This document shows positions 50,536-58,365 of a DNA stretch of 59,112 nt, piece after piece. The stretch comes from JAJISG01 sp964347345 (GTDB lineage: Archaea > Thermoplasmatota > Thermoplasmata > RBG-16-68-12 > JAJISG01). Each line of letters starts with the position of its first letter. The stretch's first letter is position 1. A program made the position numbers and the translations under genes. The notes under the pieces were generated by a model that was not told the DNA's origin, ran no database searches, and saw nothing but the letters and a program-made list of their open reading frames with translations. The DNA is taken from contig CAYFYB010000008.1 of assembly GCA_964347345.1 (NCBI GenBank), positions 1 through 59,112 of the forward strand, written 5' to 3'.

Positions 50536-52746
50536 CTATTTTCTTGCCACGGCGAGCTTCCCGAGAAGGTCCGAGACCCTCCGGTGGTTCGGAACGCTGA
50601 ACCTGGCGTAGGAGTCGGCCACCCCGACTCGTATCGACCAGGCCGAGTCTGGAAGGACGGCGAAGAGATCTTCGTCGCTCCAATCGTCACCGATTGCCAG
50701 GACGAAATCGTAGTCTCCCTTCGAAAGCCACTCCAGGGCGGCCGTTCCTTTATCCACCCCAGCATTCCTAACCTCGATCACCTTGCTACCCTGGAGTACT
50801 TGAACGTCGGTGTGGGCCTTAAGACCTGCCAAGTCATCGGCCAGCTCCCTGGCGCGCATGCCTCCAACCTCCGGATCGGCAGCCCGGTAGTGCCACACCA
50901 GGGAGAACTCCTTCTCTTCAACGAAGGATCCAGGAAGCCTGTCAGAATACATCTCCAGCATGGGAAGGATTTCAGATTTCCACTCGCCCCTCAGGGACTT
51001 TATCAACCTCCACTCCTTCCCCCCCTCCTTGACAAAGGCGCCGTGTTCGGCCACGAGGCCCACCGAGAGAACACCGAACCATTCTTCGAGCAGGTCCTTG
51101 ATGCGCCCGCTGGTCACTACAACCTCGGTGCCCCTTTCCTGCGAGAGGTTCTTGAGCGCCTCAAGGATGTGGTTGCCCGGTCTAGCCTCTTGGGAATCCG
51201 GCGAGAAGGGTATGAGGGTGCCGTCGTAGTCCACAAAGATGAGCCTTCGACCACTGCGGTTGTAGCTCTGCACCAGGTGATCCTCAGCCTCGGAACTCAG
51301 AATCTTCGCTTGGAGGCTTCCTTGAAACTCCTTTGCGGATAGGAGTTCTTTAACGAAGTCGCTGCCCCAGTGGAGGGCATCGTGGCGCCGGAGCCTCTCG
51401 AACATGGCCGTATTGCGTCTGACTTGGACCTGGGGGGCCATTTCCAGACCCTCTCTTAAAGCGTCCGCCATCTCCTCCTTGTCGTTGGGGTTTATTAGGA
51501 TGGCCTCTCCCAGTTCTCGAGAGGCGCCGGCCATCTCACTGAGGATCAGAACCCCGGTCCTGTCTGTCTTCGTGGCGATGTACTCCTTGGCAATGAGGTT
51601 CATGCCGTCCCTGAGGGGAGTGATCAGGGCCACGTCGCTGATGAGGTACATGGCGACCAGGGTGTGGAGGGGCAAGTGGCTGTACTGGTACAGGACCGGC
51701 GTCCACTCCACGTCGCCAAACCTACCATTGATCCTCCCGACAAGTTCGTCGATCTGCTCCTTCATCTCCCGGTACCGTTCGACTCCAGTACGGGAAGGGA
51801 CCACCACGAGGAGTAGGACCACCCTCTTGTGCCATTTCGGGTTTTTCGCTAGGAAGGCCGCGTAGCCCTGGAGCCTGTTGAGAATCCCTTTTGTGTAGTC
51901 CAGACGGTCGACGGACAGGATTAGCTTCAGCCCCTTCAGCGTCTTCCTGAGTTTCTCCTGCTCCTTCACGACCTCCGGAGCCGTGCTGGCATTCTGGAAC
52001 CTCTGAAAGTCCACCCCCAGAGGCAGGGTGTCCGCTTTGACGAGGCGGTCATTCACAATGAGCTGTCCTCTCTCGTGCTCCAAGCCCAGCACCCGAAGGA
52101 CGCTTCGCAGGAAGTACTGGGTGTAGTCATTGGTGTGGAAGCCCACAAGGTCCGAGCCCAGGAGGCCTTCCAGAATATCCCGCCCCCATCTCCTGGGAAG
52201 GAGCCTGAAGATCTCGAAGGACGGAAAGGGTATATGGTGGAAATATCCGATGGCGACGTTCGGCATCTCCTCCCTCACCAGCTTGGGAAGGAGCATGAGA
52301 TGGTAGTCGTGTATCCACAGGAGGTCGTCGGGCCTGATGATCTCCATGACGGAATCGCAGAACGCCTCGTTCACCTCCCCGTACGCCCTCCAATGTTCCT
52401 CATCAAAGACCGCGTAGGTAGGGAAGTAGTGGAAGAGAGGCCAGATTGTCCTGTTGCAGAAGCCTCGGTAGAACTTCTCCACGGTTTCCTTATTGAGGAA
52501 AACCGGGTGAGCTCTGAACTCAGAGGAGAGCTTCTCCCTCAACTCCTCCTTGATGTCGCCTTTAGCAACGATTCCTGGCCAGCCAATCCATGTGTACTCT
52601 CCGCGCGGGGGAGACGAGTCCGTCAACGACGCCAAATACGGCCGCAATCCCGAGACGAGGCCGCCCACGCTATCCTTGTAGCTGAGGCTACCCTTTCTCT
52701 CGATGACAGTAACTGGTAGCCTGTTGGAAACCACAAGTATCCGCAA
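50536..52746 (-). CDS. Bifunctional trehalose-6-phosphate synthase/phosphatase
   Basis: A 736-residue fusion. Residues 1-470 are a GT20 trehalose-phosphate synthase (ILVVSNRLPVTVIERKG, WIGWPGIVAKGD, IWIHDYHLMLLPKLVREEMP, VDRLDYTKGILNRLQGY, PLRDGMNLIAKEY). Residues about 500-736 are a HAD trehalose-phosphate phosphatase (LIFVDYDGTLIPFSPDSQ, VVTSGRIKDLLEEWF, LAIGDDWSDEDLFAVL). It makes trehalose from UDP-glucose and glucose 6-phosphate, an osmo- and heat protectant. The start is a TTG at 52746, with CATATAG about 25-35 nt upstream as TATA. Confidence 0.95.
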   Translation of the reverse strand: MRILVVSNRLPVTVIERKGSLSYKDSVGGLVSGLRPYLASLTDSSPPRGEYTWIGWPGIVAKGDIKEELREKLSSEFRAHPVFLNKETVEKFYRGFCNRTIWPLFHYFPTYAVFDEEHWRAYGEVNEAFCDSVMEIIRPDDLLWIHDYHLMLLPKLVREEMPNVAIGYFHHIPFPSFEIFRLLPRRWGRDILEGLLGSDLVGFHTNDYTQYFLRSVLRVLGLEHERGQLIVNDRLVKADTLPLGVDFQRFQNASTAPEVVKEQEKLRKTLKGLKLILSVDRLDYTKGILNRLQGYAAFLAKNPKWHKRVVLLLVVVPSRTGVERYREMKEQIDELVGRINGRFGDVEWTPVLYQYSHLPLHTLVAMYLISDVALITPLRDGMNLIAKEYIATKTDRTGVLILSEMAGASRELGEAILINPNDKEEMADALREGLEMAPQVQVRRNTAMFERLRRHDALHWGSDFVKELLSAKEFQGSLQAKILSSEAEDHLVQSYNRSGRRLIFVDYDGTLIPFSPDSQEARPGNHILEALKNLSQERGTEVVVTSGRIKDLLEEWFGVLSVGLVAEHGAFVKEGGKEWRLIKSLRGEWKSEILPMLEMYSDRLPGSFVEEKEFSLVWHYRAADPEVGGMRARELADDLAGLKAHTDVQVLQGSKVIEVRNAGVDKGTAALEWLSKGDYDFVLAIGDDWSDEDLFAVLPDSAWSIRVGVADSYARFSVPNHRRVSDLLGKLAVARK

Positions 52747-52877
52747 GTGACCCCCATTACCATTGGGCAGGCGCTCTATATGTTTTACGGGTCGCCAAAT
52801 CAGTTCTCAGGATTACGTAGCCAGCCTCGTGGCACCCATGCCACCGATGGTGGGCATAAAACGCCTTCAAAACCCTC

Positions 52878-53408
52878 TCAAGGCTCTGTGCCAGCAAGAA
52901 AGCTGATGCTGCACCTGCTTGCGGGGTCACCCACCATCTCCTCCCGGGCCTCTAGGGTCTTTTGCGCCAGCTCAAGATAGACCCGCCAGCTAGCCTCGAT
53001 GCGAACGATGTCCGTCTCATCCAGGGGCCTGAGGAGCTTAGCCGGTACCCCTCCAAGGAGGCTCCTTGGTGGGAACTTCTTACCCTCTGGAACTACCGCT
53101 CCAGGCGCAACAATTGAGTTCTCGCCGATGACGGCACGGCTTGAAAGGGTTGCATTCATTCCGATGATGCAGTCGTCTCCTACTTCACAGGCGTGTACGA
53201 TGGCTTCATGACCCACGGTCACCCTCCTCCCGACCTTTACGGGAGATCCAACGTCGGCATGGACCACCACCCCGTCCTGGAGGTTTGTGGCTTCCCCGAT
53301 GGTTATGGCCTCCAAGTCTCCCCTCATTACCGTCCCGTACCAGACGCTGACGTCCCCCTTGAGGGTTACATCTCCGAGGATGACTGCCGTGCTGGCCACA
53401 TAAATCAT
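52878..53408 (-). CDS. Gamma-class carbonic anhydrase
   Basis: A 176-residue left-handed beta-helix protein with hexapeptide repeats (VILGDVTLKGDVSVWYG ... IGENSIVAPGAVVPEGK) and a C-terminal helix. Zinc ligands H50, H67 and H72 keep the H-x16-H-x4-H spacing of gamma carbonic anhydrases (VVVHADVGSP; VTVGHEAIVHACEVG). ATG 53408 is supported by a TATA-like CCTATTATC 20-30 nt upstream. The same AT-rich element can serve the divergent gene at 53463. Confidence 0.92.
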   Translation of the reverse strand: MIYVASTAVILGDVTLKGDVSVWYGTVMRGDLEAITIGEATNLQDGVVVHADVGSPVKVGRRVTVGHEAIVHACEVGDDCIIGMNATLSSRAVIGENSIVAPGAVVPEGKKFPPRSLLGGVPAKLLRPLDETDIVRIEASWRVYLELAQKTLEAREEMVGDPASRCSISFLAGTEP

Positions 53409-53424
53409 GGGGCTGGAACGGCGG

Positions 53425-53438
53425 TGGTGATAATAGGA
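53425..53438. promoter_or_regulatory. Shared bidirectional TATA-like element
   Basis: GTGATAATAGGA lies 20-30 nt from the carbonic anhydrase ATG (53408) on one strand and from the GTG (53463) of the helical protein on the other. Both promoters therefore seem to overlap on one short AT-rich sequence. Confidence 0.45.
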
Positions 53439-53462
53439 TTTCGCGTCCGAAGGGCCAAGTAG

Positions 53463-54269
53463 GTGGGTCGTCATGAGGATAGCGTGCCGGGGGACCTGGA
53501 AAAGACTCTGCAGAACCTCCTCAGGCCAAGGCCGGAGGAAGAGACCGCCCTGGGGGAATGTCTGGAAGCGGCCCTGAAGGCCCATCGTGCGGTTTCACCC
53601 GAGGGTAGCGATCCCTCGGTCCGTTCCCCCTTCTTTCTCGGCCTTCTGGTCTCCACAGTCCTCTCCCATGAAGGCCTATCTAGAAGGACAAAGCTCAGGG
53701 CTTGTCTGGAGATCTTCGATGCCATCCCTCTTCCTGAGAGGGAAGATGAAGCCTTCCTGACGGAGGAGAGGGTCCCTCCAGGCCTGCAGGAGGCAGCTCT
53801 CTTCCTGCTTCGGGAGGAGGAGTTCTTGGAGTACCACCTTCTTCACATGATCTATGCTCTGTACCTGGACCCCTGGCTTGCAGCCGCTGCATCTCCTGAC
53901 GTCCGGGTGGAAAATGTCACCACCATCCTGTCAGAGGGCTTTCCTGAGAACCTGATCCTCCTGTATGCCTACCTCCTGCTGTCGTCACCGGTCCTGGGCT
54001 CCGATGAGGCTCAGGCCATCCTATCCATAATCCTGGAGGCCCCCGGCGTCTCCCTTCAGGCCAAGCAGGCTCTCTGCTGGGCCTCCATCGACCGTACCTT
54101 CGGCATCACCTGGTTCGGCCAGCTGGCCGTGGTGGAGGGCCTCTTTCCCCGGGGAGACGGCAGTCCGGAGGAAATCCTAAGGGAGGTGCGAGTCAGGCCC
54201 CTGCCCCAGTCCCTCACGTCCGCGGCGGAGGAGTGGCTTCTTCGGCACGGACAACCTGGGAAGCCTTGA
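53463..54269 (+). CDS. All-helical protein of unknown function
   Basis: A 268-residue, almost entirely alpha-helical soluble protein with leucine-rich, repeat-like helices (TKLRACLEIFDAIPLPE, LQEAALFLLREEEFLEYHLL, ENLILLYAYLLLSSPVLGSDEAQAILSIILEAPG). A HEAT/TPR-like scaffold is possible but no repeat is clear enough to call. It begins with GTG and lies 25 bases upstream of the thiolase/HMG-CoA-synthase-like pair on the same strand, so it may be part of that operon. I do not recognise the family. Confidence 0.6.
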   Translation: MGRHEDSVPGDLEKTLQNLLRPRPEEETALGECLEAALKAHRAVSPEGSDPSVRSPFFLGLLVSTVLSHEGLSRRTKLRACLEIFDAIPLPEREDEAFLTEERVPPGLQEAALFLLREEEFLEYHLLHMIYALYLDPWLAAAASPDVRVENVTTILSEGFPENLILLYAYLLLSSPVLGSDEAQAILSIILEAPGVSLQAKQALCWASIDRTFGITWFGQLAVVEGLFPRGDGSPEEILREVRVRPLPQSLTSAAEEWLLRHGQPGKP

Positions 54270-54294
54270 AGAGGAGAAGGCCGTTAGAGCCATC

Positions 54295-55458
54295 ATGCCT
54301 GAGGAGGTGGCTGTCATAGGGGCGGGACAGTCCCGCTTCGGCGTGCTTGAGGAGGGCACGAAGGCCCTCTTCGCCGAGGCCTTTTTCGAGTGCCTTGAGA
54401 GCGTGGACAACGGTCTGGACCCTGGCAAGATTGAGGAGGCCTTCATTGGCAGCATGTCCTTCGGCGGTGCCCAGCTGGGAAACCTTGCGGGCCTCATGAC
54501 GGAGCAGGTGGGCCTGAAATACATACCAACGAGAAAGGTGGAGAACGCGTGCGCCTCCAGCTCCTATGCCCTCCGGGACGCCTGGCTCGCCATCCGCAGT
54601 GGTCTCGTGGATCTCGCCCTCGTTGCCGGGGTGGAGAAGATGACGGACCTGCCTCCGGACAGGAGGAGATACTGGCTCGGGGTCAGCGGCGATACAGAAT
54701 GGGAGCGCCTGGCTGGTTCAACCTTTGCTGGTCTCTATGCCCTTATGGCCTGCAGGCACATGCACGAGTACGGAACGAAGAGGGAGGCCCTGGCCCAGGT
54801 CGCCGTCAAGAACCACAAGTACGGAAGCCAAAATCCCAAGGCCCATTTCCAGAGGGCCATCAAGCTCCAGGACGTCCTCGAGGCACCCATGCTGGCTCGC
54901 CCACTGACTCTCTATGACTCCTGCCCCATATCTGACGGGGCGACGGCCCTCCTGCTCACCTCGTGGGAGGGCGCAAAGAGGTTCACTGACACCCCCATCC
55001 GCATCCTGGCGTCCTCAGGAGCCAGTGATTTTCTGGCCCTCCACGACAGGGAGGAGATAACGAGGGTGGAGGGCACAGTGAGGGCTGGAATGGAGGCGTT
55101 CCGACAGGCCCGCTTATCCCCGAAGGAGGTCGATCTTGCCGAACTCCACGATGCCTTCACCATCGGCGAGATCATGGCCCTGGAGGACCTAGGGTTCTGT
55201 GCCAAAGGGCAGGGAGGGACCTGGACCCTTGACGGCAGGACCGAGATTGGAGGGGATGTGGCCGTCAATACGAGCGGCGGGCTGAAGGCGAAAGGGCATC
55301 CCCTTGGCGCCACGGGCGCAGGGCAGGTGGTGGAGGTCTTCAGGCAACTGCGGAGCGAGGCTGAAAAGGGCCGACAGGTGCCCGATGCGGAGGTTGCTCT
55401 CACCCACAACGTGGGCGGTTCAGGGGCGACCATCGCAGTCCACATTTTCTCCAGGTGA
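54295..55458 (+). CDS. Thiolase (acetyl-CoA acetyltransferase family)
   Basis: A 387-residue archaeal thiolase, paralogous to the one at 46401. The nucleophilic Cys is in VENACASSSYALRDAW, the His in ELHDAFTIGEIMALEDLG, and the glycine-rich end is NTSGGLKAKGHPLGATGAGQVVE. The second catalytic cysteine, present as GCGHPLG in the other copy, is replaced (KAKGHPLG), although archaeal members vary here. It is followed within five bases by an HMG-CoA-synthase-like/DUF35 fusion, so the two probably form a complex. Confidence 0.92.
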   Translation: MPEEVAVIGAGQSRFGVLEEGTKALFAEAFFECLESVDNGLDPGKIEEAFIGSMSFGGAQLGNLAGLMTEQVGLKYIPTRKVENACASSSYALRDAWLAIRSGLVDLALVAGVEKMTDLPPDRRRYWLGVSGDTEWERLAGSTFAGLYALMACRHMHEYGTKREALAQVAVKNHKYGSQNPKAHFQRAIKLQDVLEAPMLARPLTLYDSCPISDGATALLLTSWEGAKRFTDTPIRILASSGASDFLALHDREEITRVEGTVRAGMEAFRQARLSPKEVDLAELHDAFTIGEIMALEDLGFCAKGQGGTWTLDGRTEIGGDVAVNTSGGLKAKGHPLGATGAGQVVEVFRQLRSEAEKGRQVPDAEVALTHNVGGSGATIAVHIFSR

Positions 55459-55462
55459 TGGT

Positions 55463-56845
55463 ATGGTCGGGATTGAGGCCCTGAGCTACTATTTCCCGGG
55501 TTACAGCGTCAAGGCACGGGAGTACGTCGATGCCTGGGGGTACTTCGCCGGGTGGGGCATCCGGGAAAAGACGGTGGCCAGCTTCGACGAGGACGAGGTG
55601 ACCATGGCCCTCGAGGCTGCATCGCGGTTGATCACTGGCGATGTAGGGTATGTGGCCGCGGCCACCTTTGGTGGGCCCAGGATTTCTAACACCGTAGTCA
55701 CTGCCCTGGGGTTGGAGGGCTGCCGGAAGGCCGACTTCTCGGGGTCCACCAACGCCTCTGGGGAGGCCTTCCTCTCCTGTGTGGACTACGTCGAGGCTTC
55801 GAAGGGCCAAGCTCTTCTCATTACAGCGGACATGCCACGAGCGGCCCCTGAGGATCCCGCTGAGCATGGCCTAGGGGCAGCCTCTACCGCCTTGTTGATC
55901 ACACCTGATGGAGGGCTGAAGATCGGCGGGACATCTGCCCACACCGAGGAGGAATACGGGGAGCTCTTCTTGGATTCCAGAGGCGTCAGAAGAAGCCTGG
56001 AGGTGGTCGACCTGTCCCGTAAGGTCTTCCGCAGGAGTGTGGAAGGTCTTCCCGAAGCATCCGAGGGCAAGAGGAGGGTGGCCTGCTACGAGCCTGATGC
56101 AAGGTTCGCCAGGCGTTCCCTGCAAGGTCTGGTGGAAGCTTCCCACGTGGGCAGCGTCGTTGAGCTTTCTGGCGACACCGGGTGCTCTTCCCCTTTCCTG
56201 GCATTGATGGACGTTTTGCAGGGCATGAAGGAAGGGGAGGAGGTCCTCCTCCTCACGTACGGAGGTGGATCTAGCGTGGCCGTGGTCCTTCGTCAAAGGT
56301 CTGCGCCCGCCATGCCCGAGAGTCCGAAGAAGGCCCTAGCTTCCTCAAGGACCTACTTAACCTACCTTCGTTACGCTCAGCTCCGGAGGCACCTATCCAG
56401 CCAGGACGTCTCGACGGAGATGTCCATGGGGGCCTACATCTCTCTCCCCTCCTATCTGGAGTCCATCGAGGAGAGGTACAGGCTGACGGCTTCCCGATGC
56501 ACGTCATGTAGCCGCCTCCACTTTCCTCCAAGGCATGCCTGCCTGGACTGTGGGGGTCGAACCTTCAGCAGGGAACCTCTCTGTGGGGAAGGAGAGGTCT
56601 TCTCGTACACCGTCATAGCCCGGGGAAGCTCCCCCACGGAGTTCAGAGAGCAGCAGGATTTTGTCGGGGAATACGCGGTGGCCCTGGTGCAGCTGAAGGA
56701 GGGTCCACGGATAGTGGCGCAAATGACGGACTGTGATCCGGATGGGGTTGAGATAGGATTGCCGGTCAGGGCGGTATTGCGAAGAGTCTACCGTCAGGAG
56801 GGCGTGGTCCGCTACGGCTACAAGTTCGTCCCTGCGAAGAGCTGA
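55463..56845 (+). CDS. HMG-CoA-synthase-like protein fused to DUF35, catalytic Cys replaced
   Basis: A 460-residue fusion. Residues 1-330 have the archaeal HMG-CoA synthase fold (MVGIEALSYYFPGYSVK; EKTVASFDEDEVTMALEAA; YVAAATFGGPRISNTVVTALGLEG; SGDTGCSSPFLALMDVL). Residues about 345-460 are a DUF35 zinc ribbon plus OB fold (CTSCSRLHFPPRHACLDC; EFREQQDFVGEYAVALVQL). The position of the catalytic Cys (archaeal ADLEFACKAGTAA) reads ADFSGSTNASGEA, so the Cys is Thr (about T96). It may be a non-catalytic scaffold, or use another nucleophile on a different acyl group. ATG 55463 lies five bases after the thiolase stop; the longer frame overlaps the thiolase. Confidence 0.85.
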   Translation: MVGIEALSYYFPGYSVKAREYVDAWGYFAGWGIREKTVASFDEDEVTMALEAASRLITGDVGYVAAATFGGPRISNTVVTALGLEGCRKADFSGSTNASGEAFLSCVDYVEASKGQALLITADMPRAAPEDPAEHGLGAASTALLITPDGGLKIGGTSAHTEEEYGELFLDSRGVRRSLEVVDLSRKVFRRSVEGLPEASEGKRRVACYEPDARFARRSLQGLVEASHVGSVVELSGDTGCSSPFLALMDVLQGMKEGEEVLLLTYGGGSSVAVVLRQRSAPAMPESPKKALASSRTYLTYLRYAQLRRHLSSQDVSTEMSMGAYISLPSYLESIEERYRLTASRCTSCSRLHFPPRHACLDCGGRTFSREPLCGEGEVFSYTVIARGSSPTEFREQQDFVGEYAVALVQLKEGPRIVAQMTDCDPDGVEIGLPVRAVLRRVYRQEGVVRYGYKFVPAKS

Positions 56846-56890
56846 GCCCATGTAGCTCAACCTTATCGTACCTAGGAACCTAGGCCCTCC

Positions 56891-57166
56891 ATGTCACGTG
56901 AAGTACCGAGGCCTTTTCGGATGCCCTGGGGATCCGGCAAAATCATCGAGGAGGTGTCAATCCAACGGCCCCACTGGGAGCCTACGATCCAGCTGATGGA
57001 ATACGATGATGGCTCCCGCTCCCTTCGCTTTTGCTACTACAGTGGTGGACAGTTTGGCAGGGGGCCCATGATCCTAGAAGAAGAGGATCTGGAAAGGATG
57101 GCTGAAGCCCTGCAGAAATCCTCCCGCATCAAAGAACTCATCCGAAGGATGGCAGGGATAAGCTAG
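56891..57166 (+). CDS. Small conserved-looking protein, unknown
   Basis: A 91-residue basic-acidic protein without membrane segments. The N-terminal half predicts a beta sheet (PTIQLMEYDDGSRSLRFCYYSGGQFGRGPMIL) and the C-terminal half a helix (EEEDLERMAEALQKSSRIKELIRRMAG). A TATA-like CTTATCG lies about 30 nt upstream. It ends convergently with the dCMP deaminase, sharing CTAG. I do not recognise a family. Confidence 0.55.
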   Translation: MSREVPRPFRMPWGSGKIIEEVSIQRPHWEPTIQLMEYDDGSRSLRFCYYSGGQFGRGPMILEEEDLERMAEALQKSSRIKELIRRMAGIS

Positions 57167-57810
57167 CTCTCCTTCTCACCCTTCAGACTGGCTACTCTCT
57201 GCTGGATGATATCGGCCGCAACCTCGTTTATCGTCTTCTTTCCGGCGGCGATCTGAGCCATCAGTTGCTCCTTTCGGGCCAGGGCCTCCCTCATCTCTTC
57301 CATAGAGAGGGTCGAACCGGCCTGCACGATCTCCAGGGTCTCCTCCTCAGGTCTGGAGAGAGGAACTTCGAGCTCGATGGGAATCCTGTCCACAGGTATT
57401 CCGGCCTCCTCCAAGAGGACCAGACCCATCTTGTCGGGATATCCCTCGGCATACACCACCCGCCTAATGCCCGCGTTCACGATCATCTTGGCACAGGTGT
57501 TGCAGGGGACGATGGTGGTGTAAAGGACGCCACCCCGGGAGTCCTTGCCAGCGAAGAGGAGGGCATTCATCTCGGAGTGGACACCCGTGCAGATTTCCAT
57601 CCTCTCCCCCGAGGGGATCTTCAACTCATCCCTTATACAGCCGATCTCTTCACAATGGGGCATGGCCCTTGGATTCCCGTTATACCCGGTGCTGACGATG
57701 ACGTCACCGTTGACAACCACTGCCCCTATCTGCCTCCTTAGACAAGTGCTCCTCTTGGCAACATCCACGGCTATGCGGAGATAGTACTCGTCCCGAGGGA
57801 TCCTGCTCAT
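57163..57810 (-). CDS. dCMP deaminase with C-terminal extension
   Basis: A 215-residue zinc deaminase that turns dCMP into dUMP for thymidylate supply. The zinc site is intact: the His/Glu pair in CTGVHSEMNALLFAG and the two Cys in TIVPCNTCAKMIVNAG, with RSTCLRRQIGAVVVNGDVIVSTGYNG before them. The body fits the ComEB/DCTD family. About 60-70 extra residues follow after PVDRIPIELEVP, predicted as helix (LSMEEMREALARKEQLMAQIAAGKKTINEVAADIIQQRV). A strong TATA (GTTTTATAGA) at 57836-57845 lies 28 nt before the ATG. Confidence 0.92.
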   Translation of the reverse strand: MSRIPRDEYYLRIAVDVAKRSTCLRRQIGAVVVNGDVIVSTGYNGNPRAMPHCEEIGCIRDELKIPSGERMEICTGVHSEMNALLFAGKDSRGGVLYTTIVPCNTCAKMIVNAGIRRVVYAEGYPDKMGLVLLEEAGIPVDRIPIELEVPLSRPEEETLEIVQAGSTLSMEEMREALARKEQLMAQIAAGKKTINEVAADIIQQRVASLKGEKES

Positions 57811-58025
57811 CGGTCGGTCACCATAGCCTCGCAGTCTATAAAACCCTTTCAGGAGAGAGGTCCTCTAAGGTCGGGCGACATGAGCGACTGTGAAGGTTTC
57901 TCTCGAGCCGTTGCAGTCGGGCCATGGATATGCTGTACGCACGTGGATTCGGGCTCCGTAAGGAAGATTCACTCTGAATCCGCCTGCAGATGGCCGCAAG
58001 CTGCCAAGACCCCCGCAAGGAGGTT

Positions 58026-58045
58026 ATATAAACTTTGATTTATAT
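58026..58045. promoter_or_regulatory. Perfect inverted repeat over the arsR promoter
   Basis: ATATAAA, CTTTGA, TTTATAT: 7-base perfect arms around a 6-base spacer. The left arm is the TATA box for the ATG at 58051 and the right arm reaches the expected transcription start. A dimeric ArsR bound here would block both. The 180 bases before it (57846-58025) hold no supportable gene. Confidence 0.65.
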
Positions 58046-58050
58046 GGGCG

Positions 58051-58365
58051 ATGGCTCATAAACACATCGAGACTCTCATAGTCTGTCTGTCCAACCCCGT
58101 GCGGTTAGAGATTCTGATTGCATTGGCGGAGGGGGAGCACTGTGTCAAGGACTTGGTCGCAAGAACGGGTCGAGAACAACCCCTCGTCTCCTACCATCTT
58201 CGACGGTTGAGGGATTGTGGACTGGTTACAAACAGGCGTGAGGCCCAAAAGTCCTTCTACGAACTCTCCGCACCATCAATCGTCGACTTGCTCAATGGCT
58301 TAGAGAGGGCCTCGCTGGACATCGAACCACTCTGTAAGGATCCCACCTGCGGGGGCAGTGGTTGA
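58051..58365 (+). CDS. arsR: ArsR-family arsenic-responsive repressor
   Basis: A 104-residue winged-helix repressor. The DNA-binding part is HCVKDLVARTGREQPLVSYHLRRLRDCGLVTNRREAQKSFYEL. Candidate As(III)/metal ligands are C31 in EHCVKDL, at the place of the classical ELCVCDL site although with one Cys only, and C95 and C100 in the C-terminal CKDPTC. The site is therefore rearranged relative to classical ArsR. It overlaps acr3 by four bases (TTGA) and is preceded by an inverted repeat across its promoter. Confidence 0.88.
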   Translation: MAHKHIETLIVCLSNPVRLEILIALAEGEHCVKDLVARTGREQPLVSYHLRRLRDCGLVTNRREAQKSFYELSAPSIVDLLNGLERASLDIEPLCKDPTCGGSG

